Origin: Ignavibacteria bacterium
GTDB lineage: Bacteria > Bacteroidota > Ignavibacteria > Kapaibacteriales > UBA961
DNA length: 64,000 nt
Assembly (NCBI GenBank): GCA_016720145.1
Contig: JADJXV010000008.1
Coordinates: forward strand, 62,001 to 126,000
Direction of reading: 5' to 3'
A model generated the notes under the pieces. It did not search any database and had not been told where the DNA came from. It was given only the letters and a program-made list of their open reading frames with translations. Positions within the stretch are counted from its first letter, which is position 1. The number at the start of each line of letters is the position of its first letter. This document shows, piece after piece, positions 37,825-47,681 of this stretch. The translations under genes and the position numbers were made by a program.

Positions 37825-40683
37825 TCACCGCCCCACCACCACCGACCTCCACACCACGTCCCCATTCGGCAGCGCGATACGCATGGAATACATGCCACTT
37901 GCAAGCGTGGATACATCGAGCGCGCCAGTCGTGCTCTCGGGTGTCACGGCAGTACCAAGCGTCGAGTAGAGCGTTAGACGTGCGCCGGAATATTCATCCG
38001 GTATCTGCACGTAAATCATAGTCTGTGCAGGATTTGGATAGATGATAATGCCCTTGTTTTCTGCTTGCTCATCTACACTGCTTACACTCGGGATATTGAT
38101 ATTGTCGATGTACCAGCCGTCTTGATGGCGGTTGAAATTCGAGATAAACCGAAAACGGAAAATCGCTGTGTCGATGCCATTGACGGTGATTGTTTCCGGT
38201 TTCCAATCCTGATCATTGAGCGATGCATCCGCCCATGGCGCGTATTTGGAATTATTATATGCAGCAACGACTTCCCATGCCAATCCACCATCACGGGAGA
38301 CTTCCACAAAGGCGGTATCCGACGGGTCGATGATCGCAGCATGCCAGAAACTCATCTGTATATCACCGGCGCCTTTTGATACCGGAAAGAGCATGAAGGT
38401 ATCACGCGCGCGGCCGAGGTATTGTCCGACAGGTGACTCCGACAGCGAACCCGTCGGACTCTTCGAAAAGGAGGCAATTCCCCATTTTTCACTGAAGTAA
38501 TATTTCGGGAGCGGCGCGGTGTCGAACTGTTCGGTAAGTACAGGCGTAATGATACCGGTATAACATACGATTTCCCCCGTTCGATCGCTGAGATTCTCCG
38601 GCGTTGCACCGTCTTTGATGGCAATGGAATAGCGATACCAGCCACGGGCAGGTGGATTATCAACAACAGTAACTACTTTCCCGGTATCTGTTTGCAAGAC
38701 CTGAGCGTCACCTGCATACACCGAATCTCGATAAATTGCTACTTTGGAGAGATTCACGAGCGGCGTCACACCATCGGCACGCATAGTTGGAATTTTCACG
38801 GTTAAATTCACGCGATTATCCGCATTTCCCTTCGCCGAAATCAGCGCTCCGCCCGACGGCTGACGCGCGCCACCGGAATACGCCGATGCCAATCGCGCAA
38901 TACTTGTGTCCTGCGATGTGGCGACTTTGATGGAATAATCATATTTGGTATAAGGCGTGAGACCGGTGTCGGTATAGGTGGTAACATTCGAAGCAAGCGA
39001 ACCTACAAAGGTCGTATCACGATAAAGCAAGAAAGTAAATTCCGAAGGATTGAGCGACTGACCGAAGGCACGGGTTGTCGGCGCGCCCCATGCAAGTTGA
39101 ATTGTTGTCGGCGCTTGCGGTATAGTTAAAGCCGTAAACGGATTGGCAGGATTGAGCGCACGAGTGTTGACTATTGCCGTGTAGGCGTCATTATCTGTGC
39201 CGACAGTGGCATTACGCATATCGACCCATGAGGGATAAATTATACCATTATGAAACGCACAACCCGAATAATCACCGGCAAAAGCATTACCCTGAAAAGG
39301 ATTACGACGCATGTCTGCGCCCACATCGCCGACTCTGCGGTCAAGCCACGTATCACCGCCATCTTTCGAGTAGCTCACATACGTGTTCGTTAGAATATTC
39401 TGCGCATCGTCCCTGCTGTCCGAATACATTATTGCAAGCTCACCATTCGTGCGGTCAATTGCAATCCATGACCAAAATTGGTCATTCGTGGTGTCTGAAT
39501 GCACGATTTTCGGCGTCGTCCATGTCGTGCCGCCATCGTCTGAACGGGAAAAATAGACATTCGGCGTTTCATCCGCCGCCCAGCATAAATAGAGTCGTCC
39601 GGGATGGGTAGAGCCGATATCACATACCATCGAAGGGTAGCTTTCCACCCGCACAACACCCTTGAGAGTGTGACGGATACCTTCGGGTATTTTCCGCGCA
39701 ACACCAAGTGGTTTATAGGTTTGGATAATCGACGGCGCGCTGAAAGTTTCCCCGCCATCCATGGATTTTGAGAATCCTATGCTGTGTTTTGGACCGTAAT
39801 TCCAAATCGTATAGACTTCTCCGTTTTTACCGGTAATGACCAGCGGAAAACTTTGTCCAAACGTAGTATCCTCGGACGAACCGCTTAGCCGCGCGCTTGC
39901 GTTGACGGGAATTGACCATGTATTTCCGCTATCACTTGAATGAGTGACGACAATTTGCGTGGCCGAGTCGCGCACCGTCACACGTTTCCACGGCGTGTAT
40001 AAGCGCTTGAAATACGGAGAGGTTGGTGAATTATCGACGGTAACGTAATATTTATCTTCAAACGCAGAATCAGGCGATTGAACTCCCTGATGCAAAATGA
40101 CCGGTATATGCGCCTTCCATGTTTTGCCTTCGTCGGTTGTCCTCGCAATCACGACACCATTTTCCGGACTTGCAGCCGCACGATTCCCAAATGCACCATA
40201 CATTAAATATCCGGTTCCATCAGCTCCAAATGCGACTGAAGGATCGTTGCTCGAAGTCCAACCAACGAATGGCTTGCCGAGGTTTATATTCTTCCACGTT
40301 TTCGCTCCATCGGACGAAACATACACCCATGTCGAACTTCCATTGCGGTAATCGACCGCTGAAGCAATTATATTCATGGGATTCTTGGGATTAATGGCAA
40401 TCGACGATTCGTTCTGCACCGGTAACTGATCCGTCTCGGGTTCGACAAGATTCACATTTTCAAAGGCCGATACATTTGCTTCTATCGAAAGAACGATCGG
40501 TATTTTGAGCGAATGAATAGGTAATAGTGGCGGCTCGACAAAGCCCACCGGTGTCGGGTGCGCCGACTCCATCCACCGGCGATGCGCCACTGCAGTTTGT
40601 TCATTATCCAATTCCCTGTATTGAGCGAAACTGATTGATATTCCGGTCAAAAATGCGATTAAGATAGTATAGTATTTTTTCAT
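37825..40683 (-). CDS. secreted BNR/sialidase-like repeat protein with FN3-like domain and T9SS tail
   Basis: A 952-residue secreted protein; signal MKKYYTILIAFLTGISISFA. Residues about 80-490 contain at least six Asp-box (BNR) motifs of the S-x-D-x-G-x-T-W type: SSDGAKTW, TTDEGKTW, SSDSGNTW, SMDGGETF, SDDGGTTW, SKDGGDTW, so a six-bladed propeller is expected. An FN3-like module (PQAPTTIQLAWGAP, about 505-590) and a beta-sandwich domain follow (FDTAPLPKYYFSEKWGIASF...). The end (IIIYPNPAQTMIYVQIP, DVSTLASGMYSMRIAL) is a type IX sorting domain. Sialidase catalytic Arg/Tyr residues were not identified, so enzymatic function is not claimed. Confidence 0.87.
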   Translation of the reverse strand: MKKYYTILIAFLTGISISFAQYRELDNEQTAVAHRRWMESAHPTPVGFVEPPLLPIHSLKIPIVLSIEANVSAFENVNLVEPETDQLPVQNESSIAINPKNPMNIIASAVDYRNGSSTWVYVSSDGAKTWKNINLGKPFVGWTSSNDPSVAFGADGTGYLMYGAFGNRAAASPENGVVIARTTDEGKTWKAHIPVILHQGVQSPDSAFEDKYYVTVDNSPTSPYFKRLYTPWKRVTVRDSATQIVVTHSSDSGNTWSIPVNASARLSGSSEDTTFGQSFPLVITGKNGEVYTIWNYGPKHSIGFSKSMDGGETFSAPSIIQTYKPLGVARKIPEGIRHTLKGVVRVESYPSMVCDIGSTHPGRLYLCWAADETPNVYFSRSDDGGTTWTTPKIVHSDTTNDQFWSWIAIDRTNGELAIMYSDSRDDAQNILTNTYVSYSKDGGDTWLDRRVGDVGADMRRNPFQGNAFAGDYSGCAFHNGIIYPSWVDMRNATVGTDNDAYTAIVNTRALNPANPFTALTIPQAPTTIQLAWGAPTTRAFGQSLNPSEFTFLLYRDTTFVGSLASNVTTYTDTGLTPYTKYDYSIKVATSQDTSIARLASAYSGGARQPSGGALISAKGNADNRVNLTVKIPTMRADGVTPLVNLSKVAIYRDSVYAGDAQVLQTDTGKVVTVVDNPPARGWYRYSIAIKDGATPENLSDRTGEIVCYTGIITPVLTEQFDTAPLPKYYFSEKWGIASFSKSPTGSLSESPVGQYLGRARDTFMLFPVSKGAGDIQMSFWHAAIIDPSDTAFVEVSRDGGLAWEVVAAYNNSKYAPWADASLNDQDWKPETITVNGIDTAIFRFRFISNFNRHQDGWYIDNINIPSVSSVDEQAENKGIIIYPNPAQTMIYVQIPDEYSGARLTLYSTLGTAVTPESTTGALDVSTLASGMYSMRIALPNGDVVWRSVVVGR

Positions 40684-40936
40684 AGATGTATGATAATAAA
40701 TAGATTATGTTTCTGTTGTTTATATTCCAAACGTGCGTTTGCGGTCACCCGTTGCCGTCCAAGCCGCGGGAATTTAACGCAAAAGGCGCTAGGGGCGCAA
40801 AAGTTCGCAAGCGCAATTAAGTCGCAAATTACTATTTTCTCGTGATTTTTTCTGAGGCGTTCGGCGTTTTTATGAGCAAACATGTATTTTTGCAGGTTAT
40901 TAATCCTCAATTTTTCATTTTTTTACCAAAAGTTAT
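40684..40936. other. divergent intergenic region with dispersed repeats
   Basis: No gene seen. It carries the GCGGTCACCCGTTGCCGTCCAA element also present at about 5220 and a degenerate AATTTAACGCAAAAGGCGC element related to the perfect hairpin at 45541-45600. Promoters of recQ and of the BNR protein must lie here. Confidence 0.55.
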
Positions 40937-43126
40937 ATGCATACACCTCTGCACATTCTCAATTCCGTGTTTGGATTTGAGAGCTTTCGATTGGAACAGG
41001 AAAAAGTCATTTCCACTGTTCTCCGCGGCGAAGATTGTTTTGTTCTCATGCCCACCGGCGGCGGTAAGTCGCTGTGTTATCAGATCCCCGCGCTCTGTCT
41101 TGACGGTCTGACAGTCGTGATTTCCCCGCTCATCGCGCTCATGAAGGATCAGGTCGATGCTTTGCGCCTGAACGGAGTGGCTGCAGTTTACCTCAATTCA
41201 TCGATGGATGAAGGCGCGCAAAATGCTGTGATTCAAGGACTGCGCAATAAATCCTACAAGCTGCTCTACATCGCGCCCGAACGCCTGTTTTCGACGGGGT
41301 TTATTGAGCTGTTAAATTCATGTTCGGTGTCGCTGTTTGCGATTGACGAGGCGCACTGTATATCTCAGTGGGGACACGATTTCCGTCCCGAATATTTGCA
41401 GCTTTCAGCGCTTAAGACTCATTTTCCGAATGTACCGGTGATAGCGCTCACTGCAACTGCCGAAACGCTGACGCGGAAGGATATCGTCGAGAAACTCGCC
41501 CTCCGTCATCAGAATATTTTTGTGAGCTCTTTTAATAGACCCAATATCACTTATACTGTTCTCCCTAAACAAGATACCTACCGTCAGCTCAAGAAATACC
41601 TCCTCACCCGTCCGAATGAAAGCGGAATAATTTACACACTCTCGAGAGCCGGAGCATCTTCACTTGCTGAGGACTTGGTAGCGGATGGGTTTTCTGCGTT
41701 GCCGTATCATGCGGGGCTTGATACTGCCACACGTACAAAACATCAAACGCTCTTTCAAAAAGACGATGTGAAAATCATCTGCGCAACGATTGCCTTCGGG
41801 ATGGGAATCGATAAGTCTAATGTTCGCTTTGTGATACATTACGACCTCCCTAAAAATATCGAAGGATATTATCAGGAAACAGGCCGTGCCGGTCGTGACG
41901 GACTCGCGAGTGATGCGGTGTTGTTTTTCAGTGGCGGCGATGTGATGAAGCTCCGAAAATTCTGTGAAATTGAAGGAAATCCTGAGCAAACGATGATTCT
42001 CAAGCGAAAATTACAATTGATGGCCGATTATTGTGAGACTCATACTTGCAGGAGGCAGTGGCTGTTGCAGTATTTTGGTGAAGAATATCCTTCCTCGTGT
42101 GACTCATGTGATATATGTCTCACAACGCGTGAAAAGCACGACGGTACTGTCATCGCGCAGAAAGCTTTGTCGGCAATTCTTCGCACTGGTGAGAGGTTCG
42201 GGATTGGGTATATTATTGATATTTTAAGAGGAGTTAACTCCAGTAAAATCAAGCTTGAACATCTCAATATCAAAACTTTTGGGGCAGGCAATGACTTAAG
42301 CGCGAATATGTGGCGGTCTTATATCAAGGAGCTCATCACTCTCGGCTATATTCGCCAAACGAATGACCAATATCCTACTTTACAGCTCACCGATAAAAGT
42401 CGTGATGTGCTTTATGCCAGTGCGCAGGTCGAACTCATCAAACCGAATATTAGTGCGCAAATTGTTCCTACAGAACGCGTTAGACGTGATCGAAGCGGCA
42501 CTTCATCAGCTCAAATTGCACTCGACTCACAAGACAATAAGCTCTTTGAACGCCTTCGAATTCTCCGCCGAACGATAGCTGACCGAGAAAATGTACCCGC
42601 ATTTATGGTTCTCAGCGATGCAGTGCTTGTCGAGCTCGCGGCGTATATGCCTCACACTACCGGCGAACTTGCTCAGATATCAGGATTTGGCGAGGTGAAA
42701 TTAGCTCGATACGGCGATGATTTTCTTCGTGAAATACTTTTGTACTGTTCGGACAACGGACTCAAATCCCGCATACATCTCAAAGTACAAAAGCGACAGG
42801 GACCGACCTCGAATGATCGTTTCAATCGCAGGAATTTTGATACAAAACGTGCATCACTTGAATTGTGGCGAGAGGGTAACTCTGTGCAAGATATAGCTAC
42901 TACACGGCAGCTTGCACCTTCGACGATTATGGGACATCTTGCGACGTATCTTACTTCAGGTGAGGTCAAAATTACAGAACTCGTACCTGAAGAGAAAATA
43001 GAGCGGATTACGGCTGGTATTATACGTCATAAGTTATCACCGGAAAGTGCAATTACACCATTGAAAGAAGAACTTGGTGAAGACATAGACTATGGAGAAA
43101 TCCGCGCTGTGCTTGCCTCATTATAG
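40937..43126 (+). CDS. recQ: ATP-dependent DNA helicase RecQ
   Basis: A 729-residue RecQ helicase that unwinds DNA 3'-5' in repair and recombination. Motif I MPTGGGKSLCYQIP (about 38-51), motif Ia SPLIALMKDQ, motif II DEAHCISQWGHDFRPEY with the aromatic-rich loop, motif III ALTATA, motif V IICATIAFGMGIDK and motif VI QETGRAGRDG. Zinc-binding cysteines follow (CxxxR...CDSCDIC), then the RQC winged helix, an HRDC domain (about 535-610) and a C-terminal helix-turn-helix of the HTH_40 type (SLELWREGNSVQDIATTRQL). The ATG at 40937 starts the protein; no strong Shine-Dalgarno site. Monocistronic. Confidence 0.95.
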   Translation: MHTPLHILNSVFGFESFRLEQEKVISTVLRGEDCFVLMPTGGGKSLCYQIPALCLDGLTVVISPLIALMKDQVDALRLNGVAAVYLNSSMDEGAQNAVIQGLRNKSYKLLYIAPERLFSTGFIELLNSCSVSLFAIDEAHCISQWGHDFRPEYLQLSALKTHFPNVPVIALTATAETLTRKDIVEKLALRHQNIFVSSFNRPNITYTVLPKQDTYRQLKKYLLTRPNESGIIYTLSRAGASSLAEDLVADGFSALPYHAGLDTATRTKHQTLFQKDDVKIICATIAFGMGIDKSNVRFVIHYDLPKNIEGYYQETGRAGRDGLASDAVLFFSGGDVMKLRKFCEIEGNPEQTMILKRKLQLMADYCETHTCRRQWLLQYFGEEYPSSCDSCDICLTTREKHDGTVIAQKALSAILRTGERFGIGYIIDILRGVNSSKIKLEHLNIKTFGAGNDLSANMWRSYIKELITLGYIRQTNDQYPTLQLTDKSRDVLYASAQVELIKPNISAQIVPTERVRRDRSGTSSAQIALDSQDNKLFERLRILRRTIADRENVPAFMVLSDAVLVELAAYMPHTTGELAQISGFGEVKLARYGDDFLREILLYCSDNGLKSRIHLKVQKRQGPTSNDRFNRRNFDTKRASLELWREGNSVQDIATTRQLAPSTIMGHLATYLTSGEVKITELVPEEKIERITAGIIRHKLSPESAITPLKEELGEDIDYGEIRAVLASL

Positions 43127-43227
43127 GCGATTTTTCGGTAATTTTACGGTGATAATTGACGTTTGTGGCACGCTGATTTTTATGTATTCTGTTGTGGGTT
43201 ACACTACAGAAATACTTGTGGAAGCAT

Positions 43228-43327
43228 GTCATTCTGAACGAATCTTCGAGTGAAGAATCGACTCTAGCTGATGGCGTAACAGTATGATTATTCATCATGT
43301 TTCGATTCTTCACTCTGTTCATAATGA
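43228..43327. repeat. inverted-repeat element (MITE-like)
   Basis: GTCATTCTGAACGAATC at the left and GTTCATAATGAC at the right form imperfect ends, with GTGAAGAATCGA and TCGATTCTTCAC as inner inverted repeats. It occupies most of the gap between recQ and the DinB-like gene; nothing else is seen there. Confidence 0.7.
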
Positions 43328-43423
43328 CTCAAATTTGATATACAAATAAAATTGCTTTCTTAATCATTCTATATCTTATCCAATCATAAAAATCAGCGTG
43401 CTATTCTTTTATACAACTACATC

Positions 43424-43924
43424 ATGCAACACATCTCCTGCGTTCTTCGTTCGCAATATTCGGCATCGCTCAAGATGCTTAGATTATCCATAACAGCTTG
43501 CCCTGAAAGTGCTTGGCACAATGCAGAAGACGGTAATCGCTTCTGGCATATCGCTTACCATGCTTTATTTTACACAGCATTCTACCTATCTCCAAGCGAG
43601 GAAGAAGCAAAGCTGTGGGATAAATGCCGCTTATACTATGAGGACTTGGGTAAATTACACAATGTTCCTGAGTATGATGTCAACGACAATATCCCTTACA
43701 CCAAGGACGAACTCTTTGAATTCATGGACTTTATCATCGCCCGGCTTGACGTAGCATTCGATGAAGCCCCATTTGACGCACCGAGCGGTTTTCCGTGGAT
43801 ATCGTTTGATAAATTACAACTCCACATCTATAATTTGCGCCATTTGCAGCATCACACCGGACAATTATCCGAACGTATTAAACAATTGAACGGTAAGGGA
43901 GTAGCATGGGTGGGTAAGGGGTAA
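43424..43924 (+). CDS. DinB-like four-helix metalloprotein
   Basis: A 166-residue cytosolic protein of the DinB/YfiT-like four-helix type. Histidines suited to the metal site occur in RFWHIAYHALFYTAFYL and in NLRHLQHHTGQLSERI (the usual final HxxxH on helix 4 with preceding His). Such proteins are putative thiol transferases or hydrolases; function unknown. ATG at 43424, no obvious operon partner. Confidence 0.75.
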   Translation: MQHISCVLRSQYSASLKMLRLSITACPESAWHNAEDGNRFWHIAYHALFYTAFYLSPSEEEAKLWDKCRLYYEDLGKLHNVPEYDVNDNIPYTKDELFEFMDFIIARLDVAFDEAPFDAPSGFPWISFDKLQLHIYNLRHLQHHTGQLSERIKQLNGKGVAWVGKG

Positions 43925-44240
43925 ATTGAATCCAGCGTTGCGCACGTTGAAAAAAAACTAAACAGTATTTTTAATGGGTTTTCTCATCAAAATATCAGCG
44001 GATTGATTAGCTCCAGAGGAGCGACCTGTTTGTAGATAATGAATTTCAATAAATGTTTAATTTAGCTCCGTAGGTGCGACCTGTTTGCGCAATAGACAGG
44101 TCGCACCGATGGTGCTACGGTGATTCTTTTGGGGCCAAATCACTACAAACAGGTCGCCCTTACAGGGCTAAGGTAGCTAACCTATTCGTTCTGGAATATG
44201 ATACAGAAACCCTAGTATTTTTCACGTGTATATACAACAA
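43925..44240. repeat. intergenic region with GCGACCTGTTTG repeats
   Basis: No gene seen. Between about 44010 and 44175 there are AGCTCCAGAGGAGCGACCTGTTTGTAG, a second AGCTCCGTAGGTGCGACCTGTTTG, its inverted partner ACAGGTCGCACC...GGTGCTACGG, and CTACAAACAGGTCGCCC ... GGGCTAAGGTAGCT. The GTTTGTAG/CTACAAAC tails match those of the other dispersed repeats in this window. Confidence 0.8.
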
Positions 44241-44783
44241 ATGATACGACTACTTACAATACTACTGATATGCGCAAGTATAGCAAATTCAGCGCATGCA
44301 TCGGAGAATAAACCACATGCGCTTATACTCACCGGGAGTCCGCTGACACCGTTTGGGAAATTGGAATATCGGTATCAGTTTGGTTCAGCTTTTGCGATGA
44401 AAACAGGGTTTGTGATTGGGACGGCAGGATTTCGTGTTGATCGAGGTATTTATCCATTTCCGTATGGAGGAACATACTATTATAATGAGACATTACTTGC
44501 TACTCCGTTGATATTTTGCTTCCCAATTTATAAAGGGGAGAATCCTATCTCTTTGTCATTTGGTGGGTTAATAGTATTTCAGCCAGATCAATTTTTTGTA
44601 TCTGATTATGGTGGACCTGGATTTGACCTTGCATTTTCAGCGGGTGGAGATTGGCAATATAGTATTCCTGCTACCAATTGGTTTGTATCAGTTGAAGGAG
44701 CGGCTTATATCCATTTAGGTGAATATCCTTCTAAACGCATAGTATCTCCTTGGATTGGAGCCGGGATTGGCTGGAAATTTTAA
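44241..44783 (+). CDS. small outer-membrane beta-barrel-like protein of unknown function
   Basis: A 180-residue protein from ATG 44241; signal peptide MIRLLTILLICASIANSAHA. The rest is made of alternating amphipathic strands (KLEYRYQFGSAFAMKTGFVIG, PISLSFGGLIVF, FSVEGAAYIHLG-like segments) and ends in Phe (WIGAGIGWKF), the usual final residue of outer-membrane barrels. A GTG at 44226 is in frame but lies before the signal. No named family recognised. A methyltransferase gene follows 29 bases downstream on the same strand. Confidence 0.68.
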   Translation: MIRLLTILLICASIANSAHASENKPHALILTGSPLTPFGKLEYRYQFGSAFAMKTGFVIGTAGFRVDRGIYPFPYGGTYYYNETLLATPLIFCFPIYKGENPISLSFGGLIVFQPDQFFVSDYGGPGFDLAFSAGGDWQYSIPATNWFVSVEGAAYIHLGEYPSKRIVSPWIGAGIGWKF

Positions 44784-44812
44784 GTAATTGTATATTATAT
44801 ACTTGTAACTGC

Positions 44813-45520
44813 ATGAACAAGCAAGATCTAAAACGAAAACTCCAAAGTACCGGTTTATTACGAGCAGTGAATCAAATTCGTATGTTTGGGAAGCCACACG
44901 CAACGGCTGCGAGTATAATGAATTTTCCAACGTTTGGAGAAAAGGTCAATCGTTCCATTGCGCACAGTCGTGACTATTTCAGGCATGCCACGATGGCTCT
45001 TGCTTTTCAACGGGTTATAAATGAAAATATCGAGGGGTCAATTGCTGAAATTGGGGTATATCGGGGTGAAACGAGTAAGTTTCTTCATAATCTTGCGCCT
45101 GAAAGACCGTATTATTTATTCGATACGTTTGAGGGATTCCCCGAACAAGACTTGGAACAAAACGGAAAGAACGACCAACGATTTCGTGATACCAGCATAG
45201 AAAGTGTGCTCGCAACTATTGGCGACGTACTGAACGTACATCCGCGTAAGGGATATGTTCCCGATACATTTACGGGACTAGAGCAATTGCAATTCGCCTT
45301 TGTACTCATCGACCTTGACTTGTATGCTCCGACAGTTAGCAGTTTGGAATTTTTCTATCCTCGGGTGTCGCGCGGCGGCTATATTATCGTGCATGATTAT
45401 AATAGTCCGGAGTCAAATTGGGCATGTAAGCGAGCGGTAGATGAATTTATGAACGACAAGCCTGAGTTCGTCATTGAAATTGCAGATAATTGGGGTTCAG
45501 TGCTTTTTCGGAAATTGTAA
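44813..45520 (+). CDS. TylF/MycF-like SAM-dependent O-methyltransferase
   Basis: A 235-residue protein. NENIEGSIAEIGVYRGETSK is the SAM-binding motif I of TylF-like enzymes, followed by PYYLFDTFEGFPEQD (the DTFEGFP signature), FVLIDLDLYAPTVSSLEFFY and GGYIIVHDYNSP with acidic metal-binding residues. Known relatives methylate sugar hydroxyls (macrocin) or other small molecules; the acceptor here is unknown, and no glycan cluster is nearby. The ATG at 44813 is used; an earlier in-frame GTG/ATG at 44750 lies within the previous gene. Confidence 0.87.
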   Translation: MNKQDLKRKLQSTGLLRAVNQIRMFGKPHATAASIMNFPTFGEKVNRSIAHSRDYFRHATMALAFQRVINENIEGSIAEIGVYRGETSKFLHNLAPERPYYLFDTFEGFPEQDLEQNGKNDQRFRDTSIESVLATIGDVLNVHPRKGYVPDTFTGLEQLQFAFVLIDLDLYAPTVSSLEFFYPRVSRGGYIIVHDYNSPESNWACKRAVDEFMNDKPEFVIEIADNWGSVLFRKL

Positions 45521-45540
45521 CTCATTATTTTTAAGAATTT

Positions 45541-45600
45541 AACGCAAAGACGCAAAGGACGCAAAGTTCTATTCTTTGCGCTCTTTGCGTCTTTGCGTTA
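45541..45600. repeat. long perfect-like hairpin of the AACGCAAAGACGCAAAG type
   Basis: AACGCAAAGACGCAAAGGAC... (45541-45566) pairs with CTTTGCGCTCTTTGCGTCTTTGCGTT (45574-45600) around a seven-base loop. It may terminate transcription after the methyltransferase gene, but the same motif occurs in many genomes as an intergenic repeat, and a degenerate copy is at about 40770. Confidence 0.8.
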
Positions 45601-45666
45601 AAAAAATCATTCAGTTTGACCATACAGTACATTTGAAACAATTATTCTTATAACTATACAATTATC

Positions 45667-47229
45667 ATGTCTTTAACTACAGAAATAGCGCGGCGGCGCA
45701 CACTTGCCATTATCTCGCACCCGGATGCGGGGAAAACGACGTTAACCGAAAAATTACTGTTGTACTCGGGCGCGATTCGCAAGGCGGGTTCGGTCACGGG
45801 CGGAAAGCACACGACCACCACATCCGACTGGATGGCGATCGAACAGCAGCGTGGTATTTCGGTATCATCGAGTGCGATGCAGGTGGAATACGACGGAATT
45901 TTGCTTAATATTCTCGATACACCCGGTCACCAGGACTTCTCGGAGGACACGTATCGTACGCTCATGGCGGTGGACTGCGCGATCATGCTCATCGATGCCG
46001 GTAAGGGTGTCGAGGAGCAAACGGTGAAGCTGTTTAAGGTGTGCCGGGATCGTGGAATTCCGATTATCACGTTTATCAACAAAATGGACCGTCCTGCGCT
46101 TAGTCCTTTTGAATTAATGGATAACGTCGAGAAGGTGCTTGGGATAATTCCTGTTCCGCTCACCTTTCCCGTGGGCGATGGACCTGATTTCCGTGGCGTC
46201 TATGAACGAGTTTCGAAGCAATTCCACTCTTTCGAGCGCACCGTGGGTAATGCGTATATGGCACCGGTTACGATTTCAGATATTAATGATGAGCATATCC
46301 GCGCTTCCCTTGGAGCGAATTTTCATGCAAAGCTTGTCGAGGATTTGGAAATGGTCGAGGTGGTGCTGCCGCATTTCAATCAGCAGGATTTTTTGAATGA
46401 GAAGATTACGCCGGTGTTTTTTGGCAGTGCGATTACGAATTTCGGGGTGGAGAATTTCCTGCAGCATCTCACATCGCTTGCGCCCGAACCTCAGGGAATG
46501 GAAACGTCGGCAGGATTTATCGAACCAAGCAGCGAAGTTTTCTCGGGGTTCATGTACAAAATGCAGGCAAACATGAACAAATCCCACCGTGACAGAATCT
46601 CCTTTTTCCGTATCGTATCCGGAAAATTTGAACGTGGTATGACGGTAAAGCATCCGCGGTCAGGCAAGGAAGTCAAGCTTAATTATCCGTTCCAGATATT
46701 CGGACAAGACCGTGATATTATTGATGTTGCATATCCGGGTGATGTGATTGGTCTTTCTAATCCGGGCACATTTCGTGTGGGCGATGCCCTCACGACGGGT
46801 GAGAATTTTTCGATACCGCAATTCCCACGATTCGCGCCTGAAATCTTTGCGCGGGTTTTGCCGAAATCAGGTTCGTACTCAAAAGGTTTCCGAAAAGGAA
46901 TCGACCAACTTGGCGAGGAAGGCGTTATTCAAATCTTCCAGGATGCGCAGCGGAGTCCGACACCGCTTGTGGCGGCGGTGGGTGAATTGCAGCTCCAGGT
47001 ATTTCAGTCGCGCATGGAGTCGGAATACAACGAACTCGTTAATCTAGAACGCCTTCCCTACACGCGAACCCGTTGGATTGGGGGGAATATCATGCCTGCA
47101 GCAGCAATTCCGATCGCTTATGACGATCAAAATCGTCCGGTGGCGATGTTCAAAACTGATTGGGAACTTAATTATCAGCTTCAGAGGACGGAGGGTTTTG
47201 TGTTGCTGGAGTCGCCGAAGGTGGAGTGA
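45667..47229 (+). CDS. prfC: peptide chain release factor 3
   Basis: A 520-residue translational GTPase. G1 SHPDAGKTTLTEKLLLYSG, RF3-specific insert IRKAGSVTGGKHTTTTSDWM, switch I EQQRGISVSSS, G3 DTPGHQDFSEDTYR, G4 NKMDR. Domains II-III with SSEVFSGFMYKMQANM and the RF3 C-terminal part RTRWIGG are present. RF3 recycles RF1/RF2 from ribosomes after peptide release. ATG at 45667. It is followed directly by the palindrome array at 47251. Confidence 0.95.
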   Translation: MSLTTEIARRRTLAIISHPDAGKTTLTEKLLLYSGAIRKAGSVTGGKHTTTTSDWMAIEQQRGISVSSSAMQVEYDGILLNILDTPGHQDFSEDTYRTLMAVDCAIMLIDAGKGVEEQTVKLFKVCRDRGIPIITFINKMDRPALSPFELMDNVEKVLGIIPVPLTFPVGDGPDFRGVYERVSKQFHSFERTVGNAYMAPVTISDINDEHIRASLGANFHAKLVEDLEMVEVVLPHFNQQDFLNEKITPVFFGSAITNFGVENFLQHLTSLAPEPQGMETSAGFIEPSSEVFSGFMYKMQANMNKSHRDRISFFRIVSGKFERGMTVKHPRSGKEVKLNYPFQIFGQDRDIIDVAYPGDVIGLSNPGTFRVGDALTTGENFSIPQFPRFAPEIFARVLPKSGSYSKGFRKGIDQLGEEGVIQIFQDAQRSPTPLVAAVGELQLQVFQSRMESEYNELVNLERLPYTRTRWIGGNIMPAAAIPIAYDDQNRPVAMFKTDWELNYQLQRTEGFVLLESPKVE

Positions 47230-47250
47230 CCTCCATCCCCCCTAGAACCC

Positions 47251-47594
47251 TAGCCCATGGTTGAAACCATGGGCTAGATTTGGATGATAATTTGAATCCC
47301 TATCCCCATGGTTGAAACCATGGGCTAGATTTGGATGATAATTTGAATCCCTATCCCCATGGTTTAAACCATGGAGCTTGGGATAATGATAATTTGAATA
47401 ATTTGAACATATTAAACACCCAAGCCCATGGTTTCAACCATGGAGCTTGGGATGGATGATAATTTGAATAAATTAAACAACCTAGCCCATGGTTTCAACC
47501 ATGGGGATAGAGATCAATGAACACCATATCTCATGGTTTCAACCATGGGAAACATAATACAAAACACACCAAGACCCACGGTTGAAACCGTGGG
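47251..47594. repeat. array of seven palindromes upstream of a Y1 transposase
   Basis: Seven near-identical palindromes of the type CCCATGG-TTGAAA/TTTCAA-CCATGGG are centred at about 47263, 47315, 47366, 47435, 47495, 47540 and 47585. Spacers are 20-50 bases and often contain GATAATTTGAAT. The first two have TTGAAA centres, the next TTTAAA, the following three TTTCAA. The last, nearest the transposase, has the variant CCCACGGTTGAAACCGTGGG. Confidence 0.95.
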
Positions 47595-47681
47595 CAATGT
47601 GTTCCGGAGGATACATAATTTCACTAAACAAAAACAACTCGGTTACATCACATTTTTTCACAACTAATTTAACACCTTACC

